DNA of 42,230 bases from a virus. Under the pieces are notes generated by a model. That model was not told the DNA's origin. It searched no databases and was given only the letters and a program-made list of their open reading frames with translations. Made by a program: the position numbers and the translations under genes. Position 1 is the stretch's first letter. Each line of letters opens with the position of its first letter. Shown here one piece after another: positions 18,916 through 27,196 of this stretch. The stretch is taken from positions 1 through 42,230 of IMG/VR virus record IMGVR_UViG_3300030060_003155. The stretch is one strand, 5' to 3'.

Positions 18916-19377
18916 ATGAAATTATCAGATAATTTTAGTTTACATGAATTTACTAGATCGCAAACTGCAATTAGACATAATATTAATAATACTCCAAATG
19001 ACAAAAAAATTATTAATTTAAGAAATTTATGCGTAAATGTTTTACAGCCAGTAAGAGATTATTTTCAAAGGCCTATGATTATTAGCTCTGGTTATAGGTG
19101 TGTAGAATTAAATATAAAAATAGGTGGTAGTATTACATCTCAACATGTTCAAGGTCAAGCGGCAGATATTGAGGTATTAGAGGTTGGTAATTTAGAACTT
19201 AGCAATTGGATACATAGAAATACGAAATATGATCAACTAATATTAGAGTTTCACAATCCAGAAAAAGATCCTCATTCTGGATGGGTGCATGTATCTTATA
19301 GCACTGATGAAAATAGATTTGAATACAAAGAGGCTTACAAAAACAAACAAGGAAAAACGAGGTATAGGTTACGATAA
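18916..19377 (+). CDS. endolysin, M15-type peptidoglycan peptidase
   Basis: The 153 residues match the peptidase M15_3 pattern: FSLHEFTRSQTA at the start, SSGYRC (57-62), then HVQGQAADIE with zinc ligands His77 and Asp84 and WVHVSY with His125. These enzymes cut peptide cross-links in peptidoglycan. With no signal peptide, it would need the holin at 12750 to reach the wall. The gene is embedded among virion genes, so a virion-associated role in entry is also possible. Its stop overlaps the next ATG by one base. Confidence 0.85.
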   Translation: MKLSDNFSLHEFTRSQTAIRHNINNTPNDKKIINLRNLCVNVLQPVRDYFQRPMIISSGYRCVELNIKIGGSITSQHVQGQAADIEVLEVGNLELSNWIHRNTKYDQLILEFHNPEKDPHSGWVHVSYSTDENRFEYKEAYKNKQGKTRYRLR

Positions 19378-19553
19378 TGGCAATGGGTAGAGGACAGATG
19401 AGGCAACAGGTAACAAAGCCTCCACAGAAAAAAAAATGGACAAGAAAAAGAAAAGCTAGTATAAATTGTGCTAAACCAAAAGGATTTAGTGAAAGAGCTC
19501 ATTGTGCAGGAAAAAGAAAAAGCTTGGGTAATAAAAAAAGTTTTAAGCGATAA
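19377..19553 (+). CDS. 58-aa basic protein with a CAKPKGFSERAHC motif
   Basis: TAATG couples this ATG to the endolysin stop. The first half is Gln/Lys/Arg-rich; CAKPKGFSERAHCAGKRK (residues 31-48) is a Cys-x11-Cys motif that I recall from several marine phage proteins (C..PKGFS...hC.g). It ends in basic residues and overlaps the next gene in another frame. Related in style to the other Lys/Arg-Cys proteins of this region. Role unknown. Confidence 0.65.
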   Translation: MAMGRGQMRQQVTKPPQKKKWTRKRKASINCAKPKGFSERAHCAGKRKSLGNKKSFKR

Positions 19554-20109
19554 AGAATGTAATTTTATTAAAAATTATTTTTTCTTAAAAAAAAGAATAC
19601 TAGATTTTAGATTAACAAATAATATCTCTTACCCCGAAGAAGAAAAAAAATATGGTTGGGGACATTATGGAGACAATCAATGCACAGAAAAAACATATTG
19701 TAATTATGGAGATACCTTAAACGATTTATATTTAATAGAGTTTTTACCAATCGTTAAAAAATATTCAAAGGAACAAATTTACCCAACCTATACATATATG
19801 AGAATATACAATAAGAACGCAGTATTGAAAAAACACTTAGATAGAGATGAGTGTTATATTTCTACAACATTATTTGTAAGTGGACAACCTTGGGATATTT
19901 ACATCGGAGATAAAAAATATTCTTGTGAGCAAGGAGATATGGTTATTTATAAAGGTTTTGAGGTAGAACATTGGAGAGAAAGATTTGAAGGAGACTATTG
20001 TTTGCAAATATTTTTTCATTATACAAAAGAAAAAAAATTAATGTTTGATACCAGAGCTATGCCTGGTTTACAGGATTACGACTATAATGAAAAGTTAAGA
20101 AATGGATAA
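19489..20109 (+). CDS. 2OG-Fe(II) oxygenase 1
   Basis: GTG at 19489 is chosen because AAAAGGA lies 5 nt upstream; the in-frame GTG at 19468 lacks a ribosome site. The 206-residue protein has TYMRIYNKNAVLKKHLDRD with metal ligands His116 and Asp118, GDMVIYKGFEVEHWRERF with distal His161, and LQIFFHY as closing strand. This is the double-stranded beta-helix pattern of 2-oxoglutarate and iron dependent oxygenases. The substrate is unknown; Arg163 or Arg165 may bind 2OG. It is followed by a second oxygenase that overlaps it by 8 nt. Confidence 0.75.
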   Translation: MKELIVQEKEKAWVIKKVLSDKECNFIKNYFFLKKRILDFRLTNNISYPEEEKKYGWGHYGDNQCTEKTYCNYGDTLNDLYLIEFLPIVKKYSKEQIYPTYTYMRIYNKNAVLKKHLDRDECYISTTLFVSGQPWDIYIGDKKYSCEQGDMVIYKGFEVEHWRERFEGDYCLQIFFHYTKEKKLMFDTRAMPGLQDYDYNEKLRNG

Positions 20110-20590
20110 TGCAGTAAAAATATACGAAAATATTTTACCAAAAAAAACTTTGGATTATTTATTAGACTTTGTTTTGTTTAATAATGAACATCGGTATGGA
20201 CACGCATCTAACTTTAATTCTGATAAATTTTTTTATTTTAAAGATTTTTCAGACAATATTTATTTAGCAGATTCTATTTTTCAAAACATTTTAGATAAAA
20301 TAAAAATGAATTTAAGATACAATAGAGTGTATGCAAATATTCAATATGTAAATCAGGATGGAGAGTTTCATATAGATGCTCATGAAATGAATGCATATAC
20401 TTGTATGATTATGCTTAGTAAAACATTACAAGAGGGGTCTGGTTGCTTTTGCACTAAAGAACAAAACTATGCTTTTATACAAAATAATTTATTAGTTTTT
20501 AAATCGAATATTCAACATATGGGTGCTGCACCAAAAGAGGGTAGGGAACCTCGGGTAACCTTTGTTTATAAAACTTTATTACAGAACTAG
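20102..20590 (+). CDS. 2OG-Fe(II) oxygenase 2
   Basis: The 162-residue enzyme has GEFHIDAHE with ligands His90 and Asp92, SNIQHMGAAP with His139, and EPRVTFVYK with Arg151 for 2OG. YTCMIMLSKTLQEGSGCF is the usual strand before the acidic turn. The short N-terminus suggests that only the catalytic core is present. It overlaps oxygenase 1 by 8 nt, so the pair is translated together. It could hydroxylate a protein residue or lipid/sugar component; no specificity is readable. Confidence 0.82.
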   Translation: MDNAVKIYENILPKKTLDYLLDFVLFNNEHRYGHASNFNSDKFFYFKDFSDNIYLADSIFQNILDKIKMNLRYNRVYANIQYVNQDGEFHIDAHEMNAYTCMIMLSKTLQEGSGCFCTKEQNYAFIQNNLLVFKSNIQHMGAAPKEGREPRVTFVYKTLLQN

Positions 20591-20616
20591 ACAGACAATA
20601 TTAGGTTCTTTATAAT
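20588..20616 (+). promoter_or_regulatory. near-consensus promoter before the 20640 gene
   Basis: TAGACA (20588-20593), 17 nt, TATAAT (20611-20616). The leader is about 17 nt with AAGG before the ATG. The promoter starts inside the stop region of oxygenase 2. Confidence 0.75.
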
Positions 20617-20639
20617 GATTATATAACAAAGGTAATATT

Positions 20640-20966
20640 ATGACTAAATTATGTCCAAGAGGTAAAGCAGCAGCAAAAAGAAAATTTTCAGTTTATCCCA
20701 GTGCATATGCTAATAGCTACGCATCAAAAATATGTGCAGGTAAAATTAAAGACCCAAGTGGTGTAAAACGAAAAGATTTTAAAGGACCAAAACCTAAAAA
20801 ATCTAAAGTAGCAAGTGCTGCTAAAAGAGTTAGAAAAGCATCAGAGGGTTTATTTATGAATATGCCTGAGGCACCTGGTTCTAATATTAAATTAAATATT
20901 GACGGCCAAGAGTTTTCAAATCCCTCAACTGTAAATTATTATAAAGGTATGGGAATAACTGATTAA
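20640..20966 (+). CDS. basic Cys-containing phage protein, KFSVYPSAYANSYASKIC type (108 aa)
   Basis: CPRGKAAAKRKFSVYPSAY (residues 5-23) and ANSYASKICAGKIKD form a motif that I recall from basic proteins in phages and some giant viruses. After a Lys-rich linker the C-terminus is neutral. The pattern suggests a DNA- or virion-binding basic domain. It has its own strong promoter (20588) and its stop overlaps the next ATG by one base. Role unknown. Confidence 0.7.
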   Translation: MTKLCPRGKAAAKRKFSVYPSAYANSYASKICAGKIKDPSGVKRKDFKGPKPKKSKVASAAKRVRKASEGLFMNMPEAPGSNIKLNIDGQEFSNPSTVNYYKGMGITD

Positions 20967-21391
20967 TGCCTATAGATAAAAAAACAGGTAAACCTTTTTT
21001 TATAGATCCAATTATGGGTAGAATAGAGGGTTTTAAAAATATTAAAGAATTTAATAAAGCTGTAAAAGAATATAACGAAAAAGAAAAAAATAAAATTGAT
21101 AAAAAAAAACAAGGTGGTCTTACAGAGTGGTTTAAACAAAAATGGGTGGACATAGGAAGTAAAAGAAAAGATGGTTCATTTGCACCATGTGGTAGAAGTA
21201 AGCAAAAAGCAGATGCGAAAAGAAAATATCCTAAATGTGTTCCTTTAGCAAAAGCTAGAAGAATGTCAGAGGGACAAAGAAGAAGTGCCGTAAAAAGAAA
21301 AAGAGCAAAAGCTCAAGGTGTTGGAGGTAAGCCAACTAATGTAAGTACATTTACAAAGAAATACTACGGTGGTATGATTAATATAAATTAG
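20966..21391 (+). CDS. basic Cys-containing protein, DUF5872-like (141 aa)
   Basis: After an N-terminal half rich in Lys/Glu, GGLTEWFKQKWVDIGSKRK (about residues 50-68), DGSFAPCGRSKQKADAKRK and YPKCVPLAKARRMSEG form a Cys-containing basic domain of the type I recall as DUF5872, also known from giant viruses. The end is VKRKRAKAQGVGGKP. The family has no known function to me. It may bind DNA in the virion or act in the ejected complex. It is coupled to its upstream neighbour. Confidence 0.7.
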   Translation: MPIDKKTGKPFFIDPIMGRIEGFKNIKEFNKAVKEYNEKEKNKIDKKKQGGLTEWFKQKWVDIGSKRKDGSFAPCGRSKQKADAKRKYPKCVPLAKARRMSEGQRRSAVKRKRAKAQGVGGKPTNVSTFTKKYYGGMININ

Positions 21392-21399
21392 GAGTTAAT

Positions 21400-22431
21400 A
21401 TGGAAGAACTTTTAAAAAAAATAAAAAAAATTGTTGATTCAGGAACACCTCCAACAAAACAAAGATTGAGAGGAGATCCTCCTGCTAAAGAAAGTCCTGT
21501 GGCAAAAAAAAGAAGACTAGAAAAAAGAAGTCAATTTACAGAAAAAACTGACAGAGGGCGTTTAAAGGTAGAGAAAAAAAAAGATAGAGGGTTAAAAAGT
21601 TATCAAGACAATATTGCTAAAAAAGGAGATCCAAAAGGCACATTTAAAACAGATGAACCTACTTCTATAAAACAAGCTAGAGATCAAAAGAAAGATTTCT
21701 TTTTTGATAAAAAAACTGGAAAGAAAAAAGCAGCAGTAACAGTTGCACAACTAGCAGCTTTTAGAAAAAGCTCAGGTAATACGAAAGCAACTCTTAGAGA
21801 TTATTTAAACGCACAAAAAAAGAAAACTAAAAAAGTAGACAAAAAACCTAAAGTAGATACAAAACCAAATTTTCCAATCACAATAGAAAATGGTAAAGCA
21901 AAAGTAAAAAAAGATAACAAAAATAAACCACCAATAGTAAGACCTAATATAAAACCACCAAATGTAAAAATAATAGAAGAAGGTGGTAAATTAAAAATAA
22001 AAGCTAAAGATAAATCAACAATAAAACCTGAACCTGCATCTTTAACTAAGAAAGATGCACCTAAACCTTTTGTAATTCCAGGTAAAGGAGAGCGTAAACT
22101 GTCAGCAAGGGAAAGAAGAACTCAACAGTTGGCTAGATTATCTTTTCGATCAGCACAAGCTATGAAACCAGGTGAAGGAAGAGAAAGAGCTATGGAAAAA
22201 GCTAGAAAAATAGCATTCAGAGATTTAGCTATGGGTGGAACAGCTAATTCAAAAAATGGCAAACCTATTCCTGAAGGATCTGCAGGTGCAGGTCTAAGAG
22301 CTTTGAAAGCAGTTAATCCTAGTATAACAAGAAACATGGGTTACGCTAAAATGGGTGGTATCACTAAAAGAAGATTTGGTGGTATGGCTAAAGGTGGTTT
22401 TAAAATGCCTAACAAAGTGTCAAAGAGTTAG
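21400..22431 (+). CDS. long Lys/Pro-rich disordered protein (343 aa)
   Basis: Not recognised as a family. Lys, Arg and Pro dominate the first 240 residues, with no long hydrophobic stretch, so it is probably disordered. The C-terminus has GERKLSARERRTQQLARLS, RERAMEKARKIAFRDLAMGG and a Gly/Met/Arg tail (GGITKRRFGGMAKGG) seen in related style in the next genes. GGAGTT precedes the ATG. It may condense DNA or fill the head; this is inference from composition. Confidence 0.55.
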   Translation: MEELLKKIKKIVDSGTPPTKQRLRGDPPAKESPVAKKRRLEKRSQFTEKTDRGRLKVEKKKDRGLKSYQDNIAKKGDPKGTFKTDEPTSIKQARDQKKDFFFDKKTGKKKAAVTVAQLAAFRKSSGNTKATLRDYLNAQKKKTKKVDKKPKVDTKPNFPITIENGKAKVKKDNKNKPPIVRPNIKPPNVKIIEEGGKLKIKAKDKSTIKPEPASLTKKDAPKPFVIPGKGERKLSARERRTQQLARLSFRSAQAMKPGEGRERAMEKARKIAFRDLAMGGTANSKNGKPIPEGSAGAGLRALKAVNPSITRNMGYAKMGGITKRRFGGMAKGGFKMPNKVSKS

Positions 22432-22433
22432 AT

Positions 22434-22793
22434 ATGTCACAAGATGATGAATATAAAACAGGGTTTTTTCGTAAGCTGTTTGGTGTAGATCCTTTTATGA
22501 CTGAAGATATGAGGGATGTCGCTGATGCTACATTTAATAAAAGATTACCGAAAAAAATGAAACAAAAAATTCAAAAACAAAAAAAAGAAGCAGCAGAAGA
22601 TATGGCAGATTTAGAGTTTGAGTTGGGTAAAAAACAAAAGTCCGGTGATGTAATGCTACCTCAGCAAAGAATGTTAGACAATATTACTAAAGGAATAAAA
22701 CCTAAAGACCCCTCATTACCAAAAAAAAGCCCTTATTTTTCTAGAGGCGGAAGAGCAGCAATAAGAGGTTTTAAGTTTGGAGGCATAAAATAA
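22434..22793 (+). CDS. small Lys-rich protein with Gly/Arg tail (119 aa)
   Basis: Not recognised. The N-terminus holds GFFRKLFGVDPFMTEDMRDV; the middle is a Lys/Gln/Glu helix; the tail, RGGRAAIRGFKFGG, resembles the tails of other phage proteins of this region. The ATG is 2 nt after the previous stop, and the next gene starts at once after its stop. Probably a minor virion component. Confidence 0.5.
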   Translation: MSQDDEYKTGFFRKLFGVDPFMTEDMRDVADATFNKRLPKKMKQKIQKQKKEAAEDMADLEFELGKKQKSGDVMLPQQRMLDNITKGIKPKDPSLPKKSPYFSRGGRAAIRGFKFGGIK

Positions 22794-23483
22794 TTGGCAA
22801 CCTCCGGAACTACATCTTTTGATTTAAACATAGATGACATCATTCAAGAGGCTTATGAAAGATGTGGTGTTCGTACTAACTCTGGCTATGATTTAAAATC
22901 TGCAAGAAGAAGTTTAAATATACTTTTTTCTGAATGGGGTAATAGAGGTGTTCATTTATGGAAAGTAGAATTAAAAGAACAATTACTTACTGCAGGAACA
23001 GCTACTTACACTACACCTACAAACGCAAATGATGTATTGGAAGCTTACATTAGTACCACTACAAGCACAACAACATCCACTAACGATGTATCTTTAACTA
23101 AAATAAGTCGAAGCGAGTTTGCTGCTTTACCTAATAAAGGTTCAAGAGGACAACCAAGTCAATATTATGTAGATAGACAAACGACACCAACAATAACTTT
23201 ATATCAAACACCAGATGCCACAACTTATACATATTTAAAATATTATTATTTAAAAAGAATAGAAGATGCTGGTGCATATTCAAATCAAGCAGATGTAGTG
23301 TTTAGATTTATACCTTGTATGGTAGCAGGTCTAGCTTATTATTTAAGTTTAAAAAGAGCTCCACAATTAGCACAACAAAGTAAATTACTATATGAAGATG
23401 AGATACAAAGAGCTTTAACAGAAGACGGTCAAAGAACATCTGTTTATATTACACCACAAACATATTATCCAAGAGGTGTTTAG
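22794..23483 (+). CDS. tail accessory / DNA-stabilisation protein, P22 gp4-like
   Basis: TTG is the likely start, with GGAGG upstream inside the previous gene. The 229 residues have the head-completion pattern of gp4-like proteins: DIIQEAYERCGV (residues 15-26), LKSARRSLNILFSEWGNRGV, LWKVELKEQLL, later DVVFRFIPCMVAGLAYYLSL. Such proteins bind under the portal and close the DNA channel after packaging. Its position among neck and tail genes agrees. Sequence similarity is by eye, so the exact homologue is not certain. Confidence 0.75.
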   Translation: MATSGTTSFDLNIDDIIQEAYERCGVRTNSGYDLKSARRSLNILFSEWGNRGVHLWKVELKEQLLTAGTATYTTPTNANDVLEAYISTTTSTTTSTNDVSLTKISRSEFAALPNKGSRGQPSQYYVDRQTTPTITLYQTPDATTYTYLKYYYLKRIEDAGAYSNQADVVFRFIPCMVAGLAYYLSLKRAPQLAQQSKLLYEDEIQRALTEDGQRTSVYITPQTYYPRGV

Positions 23484-23834
23484 ATGGCATATGCTAGAGG
23501 TAAGTATGCAAAAGCAATATCAGATAGATCTGGTATGGAGTTTCCTTACAATGAAATGGTAACAGAGTGGAATGGTTCTTTTGTTCATGTCTCTGAGTAT
23601 GAAGAGAAACATCCACAAATAAGAAGAAAACATGTTAAAGCTGATGCAATAGCTTTAGCTAACGCAAGGCCAATGCATCCGGACACACAAAAAGATTTTG
23701 TTTTATATGTCGATAATGGTTTTAATAACTCTAGTATGTTGCCTGCATCAAGTGATAATATTTTAGGCACAAAATTAACTTCTTTAGAGGTTACTTCAGC
23801 TGTAGGAACTAATTTTAGTGTGGTTATAACATGA
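23484..23834 (+). CDS. conserved phage structural protein, RSGMEFPYNEM type (116 aa)
   Basis: AYARGKYAKAISDRSGMEFP (residues 2-21) and YNEMVTEWNGSFVHVSEYEE (22-41) are a highly characteristic sequence that I recall from cyanophage and other marine phage contigs. The C-terminal half is neutral, beta-rich. It is thought to be virion-associated from its location; no activity is known to me. The gene directly follows the gp4-like stop and overlaps the next gene by 4 nt. Confidence 0.75.
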   Translation: MAYARGKYAKAISDRSGMEFPYNEMVTEWNGSFVHVSEYEEKHPQIRRKHVKADAIALANARPMHPDTQKDFVLYVDNGFNNSSMLPASSDNILGTKLTSLEVTSAVGTNFSVVIT

Positions 23835-24481
23835 GTATTACACATTCTAATTTTTTAACACAAGTAAGAAATTACACAGAAGTAGATTCAAATGTTTTGT
23901 CTGATACATTATTAGATCAATTTATTAGAAATATCGAGTTAGATATAGCTGGTAAAGTTGATTACGATGATATCAGAAAGTATGTGTTAGCTCAAACTGT
24001 GGCTAGTCAAAGGTATTTAAATAGACCAGATGATGAATTAATCATAAGGTCTGTTCAAATTATTAGCAGTAGCACTAGAGATTTTTTAGAAAAAAGAGAT
24101 ACTTCTTTTATTGCTGAGTTTAATCCTACTGATGCGACAGGACAACCAAAATATTATGCTAATTGGAATGAAAATGTGTTTTTATTAGGACCTGTTCCAG
24201 ATCAAGCATATGACATTCAATTGAATTACATAAAAGATCCTCCTCATTTTACCTCTACTAATCAAACATTTTTAGCTAAGTTTCAAGAGTCTATGTTGCT
24301 GCACGGTGTTTTAACTGAGTGTTTTAGTTATTTAAAAGGCCCAAGTGATATATACAAACTATATTCTGACAAGTATAATGAAGAGATACAGGCTTTTGCA
24401 ATACAACAAATGGGTAGACGCAGAAGAGCAGAATATGATGATGGTGTAATGAGATTACCTGTTCAATCTCCTTCACCGTAA
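23831..24481 (+). CDS. neck/tail adaptor-type structural protein (216 aa)
   Basis: SNFLTQVRNYTEVDSNVLSD (residues 6-25) and LDQFIRNIELDIAGKVD resemble head-tail adaptor proteins of podo- and siphophages. Later, QPKYYANWNENVFLLGPVPD and FQESMLLHGVLTECFSYL continue the same pattern. It probably lies in the neck or tail beside the gp4-like protein. The assignment is by pattern and context only. Confidence 0.65.
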   Translation: MSITHSNFLTQVRNYTEVDSNVLSDTLLDQFIRNIELDIAGKVDYDDIRKYVLAQTVASQRYLNRPDDELIIRSVQIISSSTRDFLEKRDTSFIAEFNPTDATGQPKYYANWNENVFLLGPVPDQAYDIQLNYIKDPPHFTSTNQTFLAKFQESMLLHGVLTECFSYLKGPSDIYKLYSDKYNEEIQAFAIQQMGRRRRAEYDDGVMRLPVQSPSP

Positions 24482-24497
24482 CTATTAGGAGAAAAAT

Positions 24498-24935
24498 ATG
24501 GCAATAACAACAAGTGCAGTTTGTAATGTTTTTAAAAGAGATGTGTTAAAAGGTTTACATAATTTTTCAAATCCAGGAGGTAACGACTTTAAGTTGTCTA
24601 TGTATACTTCAAGTGGGGTTCTTGGTAAATCAACTACATCTTATACCACAGATGCTGAGGTAAGCTCACCATCAGGATACACAGCAAAAGGTAAAAGTTT
24701 AGCTGCTGTAACACCTACTCTAAGTTCAAACACAGCTGTAGTAGATTTTGCAGACTTGTCTTTTGTGGGTGTAACTTTAACAGCAAGAGGAGCTTTAATC
24801 TATAATGATACACAATCTGGTGATCCTGCAGTTGCAGTTTTAGATTTTGGTGGGGACAAAACAGCTACATCTGGAACATTTACAATACAGTTTCCAACTG
24901 CTGACGATTCAAATGCTATTATAAGAATAGCTTAG
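24498..24935 (+). CDS. small beta-rich virion protein (145 aa)
   Basis: FKRDVLKGLHNFSNPGGNDF (residues 12-31) followed by KLSMYTSSG is a start that I recall from small fibre- or spike-associated proteins in marine phages. The rest is Thr/Ser/Ala-rich strands, with GALIYNDTQSGDPAVAVLDF near the end. AGGAGAAAAAT gives a good ribosome site. It is next to the repeat-rich fibre gene. Role inferred from place. Confidence 0.6.
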   Translation: MAITTSAVCNVFKRDVLKGLHNFSNPGGNDFKLSMYTSSGVLGKSTTSYTTDAEVSSPSGYTAKGKSLAAVTPTLSSNTAVVDFADLSFVGVTLTARGALIYNDTQSGDPAVAVLDFGGDKTATSGTFTIQFPTADDSNAIIRIA

Positions 24936-24943
24936 GTTTTTAA

Positions 24944-25909
24944 ATGGCTAACGCATGGGGCGAAGCCACTTGGGGGCAAAACGCTTGGAATCAACAGTCT
25001 GATGTAAATCAAACTCCTACAGGTGTAAGTTCTACTGGCTCAACTGGTACTCCTACTATTACAGGTACTTGTACCGTTACTGTAACTGGTGTTGCTGCTA
25101 CAAGTTCTGTTGGTAACGCTGCTGCAGGTATTGCTGTAGATCCTTTTACAGTCTCTGGCTTGTCCTTAACATCATCGGTAGGATCTAACAGTATTGGATT
25201 AGGTAGAATAGAAACACCTTCTGGTATTGCTGCAACTTCTGCTATAGGTTCTGTAACTATTGATGAAGATTTTCTAACAGGTATTGGTTGGGGAAGAGGT
25301 GTATGGGGTGGCAGAGCTTGGGATGTTCCATACTCAGTCGCACCTTCTGGAGTTTCTGCAACAAGTGCTGTAGGCGGAAATACTATTACAGCTAATGCTG
25401 ATGTGAGTGTTACAGGAATATCTGCTTCGTCTGCTGTTGGCGGTCAAACTATATCAGCTACAGCTACTGTATCTGTAACAGGAGTGGTGGCTACTTCTAA
25501 TTTAGGTAGTATAAATTTAGTTCAAACAACTACTGAAATTCCAACTGGAGTATCATCTACCAGTTCAGTAGGTGATGTAATTGCAGGATTGAAAACACCA
25601 GTTGATGTTACAGGAGTAAGTGCAACTAGCACCACAGGTTCTCTGACATTAACAGGAACAGCTACTGTATCTCCTTCAGGAGTATCATCAACAGGTGCTA
25701 TTGGATCAATTACTCCAATATCTACTTATAGTGTAACAGGCGTATCATCTACAAGTGCTATTGGATCAGTTACGATCGGTACAACAAGTTTTATAGTACC
25801 TACAGGAGTGGTGTTGACTGCTACAGTTGGTACTCCTATACTAATTATATGGTCAGAAATAGATACAGGCACGACTGTAACTTGGACTGAAGTAAACACA
25901 GCAGCATAG
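24944..25909 (+). CDS. repeat-rich tail fibre protein, about 12 GVSATSAVG repeats
   Basis: After WGEATWGQNAWNQ come about twelve units of the form G-[VIL]-x-[ASL]-T-[SAG]-x-x-G, spaced about 17-25 residues, such as GVAATSSVG, GIAATSAIG, GVSATSAVG, GISASSAVG and GVSSTSAIG. A GWGRGVWGGRAW insert lies at about residues 111-122, and the end is rich in Trp/Thr (IWSEIDTGTTVTWTEV). Such short repeats suggest a beta-solenoid or fibrous shaft. The gene sits between other fibre-type genes. Repeat number could vary between strains by slippage. Confidence 0.75.
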   Translation: MANAWGEATWGQNAWNQQSDVNQTPTGVSSTGSTGTPTITGTCTVTVTGVAATSSVGNAAAGIAVDPFTVSGLSLTSSVGSNSIGLGRIETPSGIAATSAIGSVTIDEDFLTGIGWGRGVWGGRAWDVPYSVAPSGVSATSAVGGNTITANADVSVTGISASSAVGGQTISATATVSVTGVVATSNLGSINLVQTTTEIPTGVSSTSSVGDVIAGLKTPVDVTGVSATSTTGSLTLTGTATVSPSGVSSTGAIGSITPISTYSVTGVSSTSAIGSVTIGTTSFIVPTGVVLTATVGTPILIIWSEIDTGTTVTWTEVNTAA

Positions 25910-25917
25910 GATAAAAT

Positions 25918-26619
25918 ATGGCATCAACATTTTCATCTGATATAAAATTAGAACTTATGGCTACCGGAGAGAACTCTGGAACTTGGGGAACAAAAACTAA
26001 TACAAATTTAAACTTAGTACAACAAGCAGTTGCTGGATATGAAGCCATAGATGTAGCTAGCGCAGATGTAACATTAGCTATGACAGATGGTACAATATCA
26101 AATGCTAGAAACGCTACTTTAAAATTAACTGGAACTTTAGCTGCAAACAGAACAGTAACTTTGCCAGACAGTATAGAAAAAGTTTTTAATGTAATTGATG
26201 GGACAGACCATGCAGGAAATACTCTTACTTTTAAAACTGCTAGTGGAACTGGTGTTTTATTATGTGAGGGCAATTGTTATGTTTTATATTCTGATGGAAC
26301 AAACATTGTATTAGCAAATGAATACAAAAAATGGAGAGTAATAACAGCTTCAGAAACAGTACAAGCTGGAGCACAATTATTCGTGGACACAAATGGTGGA
26401 GCAGTTACCGTTACCCTACCTGCATCTCCTTCAACTGGAGATGAAGTTACTTTTAATGATCAAAGATTAACTTTTGATTCAAATAATTTAACAGTAGGAA
26501 GAAATAGTAGCAATATACTTGGTGCAGCAGGTGATTTAGTTGTAGCAACAGAGGGTGCTGCATTTACTTTAGTTTTTTCTGGTAATGCTACAACAGGATG
26601 GACATATAAGGATAAATAG
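25918..26619 (+). CDS. tail fibre-type structural protein (233 aa)
   Basis: The start STFSSDIKLELMATGENSGT (residues 3-22) followed by WGTKTNTNLNLVQQAV is a well-known phage fibre/tail signature. The rest is beta-rich, including two repeated beta-sandwich-like halves (AANRTVTLPDS and GGAVTVTLPAS lie at about residues 76 and 162). AGGATAAAAT precedes the ATG. It is placed just before the collar-domain protein, so both probably form part of the tail tip. Confidence 0.7.
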   Translation: MASTFSSDIKLELMATGENSGTWGTKTNTNLNLVQQAVAGYEAIDVASADVTLAMTDGTISNARNATLKLTGTLAANRTVTLPDSIEKVFNVIDGTDHAGNTLTFKTASGTGVLLCEGNCYVLYSDGTNIVLANEYKKWRVITASETVQAGAQLFVDTNGGAVTVTLPASPSTGDEVTFNDQRLTFDSNNLTVGRNSSNILGAAGDLVVATEGAAFTLVFSGNATTGWTYKDK

Positions 26620-26627
26620 GAGTAACT

Positions 26628-27188
26628 ATGGCAAATTATGAAGCAACAAGGTATAATTTTAATGGATCTAACCTGTCTGGTATTGAAGGTATAAATACTG
26701 GTGTTATAGTTCCCTGGACTGCTTCTTCTGTTCCATCAGGATTTTTAGAATGTGATGGTTCGAATGTATCAAGAAGCACTTACTCTGCTTTGTTTGCAGT
26801 TGTTGGCACTACTTATGGTGCAGGAGATGGTTCATCTACTTTTACATTACCTGATTTACAAGACAATGTGGTGATAGGAAAATCAGGAACTAAAGCTTTA
26901 GCTTCTACTATGGGGGCTAATACAGTAGCTGGTGCAGGCACTTTGAGTGTAGCTAACCACACTTTATCTTTATCTGAAATGGCATCTCACTCTCATTCAG
27001 GTGGAGGTGGAGGCTTAACTCCAGGATTTAGAAGTAATAACCCACCACAAACAGCAAAGTTAACCTCTTCTCCAAATACAGGTAGTGCTGGTGGTGGAGG
27101 AGCTCATGGTCATAATGCCACTTTCTCTGGTACGGCAACTTCTGTTTTACAACCATATGTAGCTGTGCTATATATTATTAAAACATAG
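26628..27188 (+). CDS. tail collar domain protein
   Basis: The 186 residues match phage tail-collar domains: NTGVIVPWTASSVPSGFLEC (residues 23-42), then DGSNVSRSTYSALFAVVGTT and YGAGDGSSTFTLPDLQDNVV. Near the end HSHSGGGGG and GGAHGHNATFSG place two His pairs in glycine loops, then VLQPYVAVLYIIKT. Such proteins trimerise at the end of fibres. GGAG precedes the ATG. Confidence 0.88.
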   Translation: MANYEATRYNFNGSNLSGIEGINTGVIVPWTASSVPSGFLECDGSNVSRSTYSALFAVVGTTYGAGDGSSTFTLPDLQDNVVIGKSGTKALASTMGANTVAGAGTLSVANHTLSLSEMASHSHSGGGGGLTPGFRSNNPPQTAKLTSSPNTGSAGGGGAHGHNATFSGTATSVLQPYVAVLYIIKT

Positions 27189-27196
27189 GAGGTTTT

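Noticed and set aside
19468-19488. GTG at 19468 as start of oxygenase 1
   Set aside because: No ribosome site; the GTG at 19489 has AAAAGGA at 5 nt and keeps the whole domain.
24944-25909. diversity-generating retroelement target
   Set aside because: Repeats are regular structural units; no template repeat or reverse transcriptase gene is in the window.
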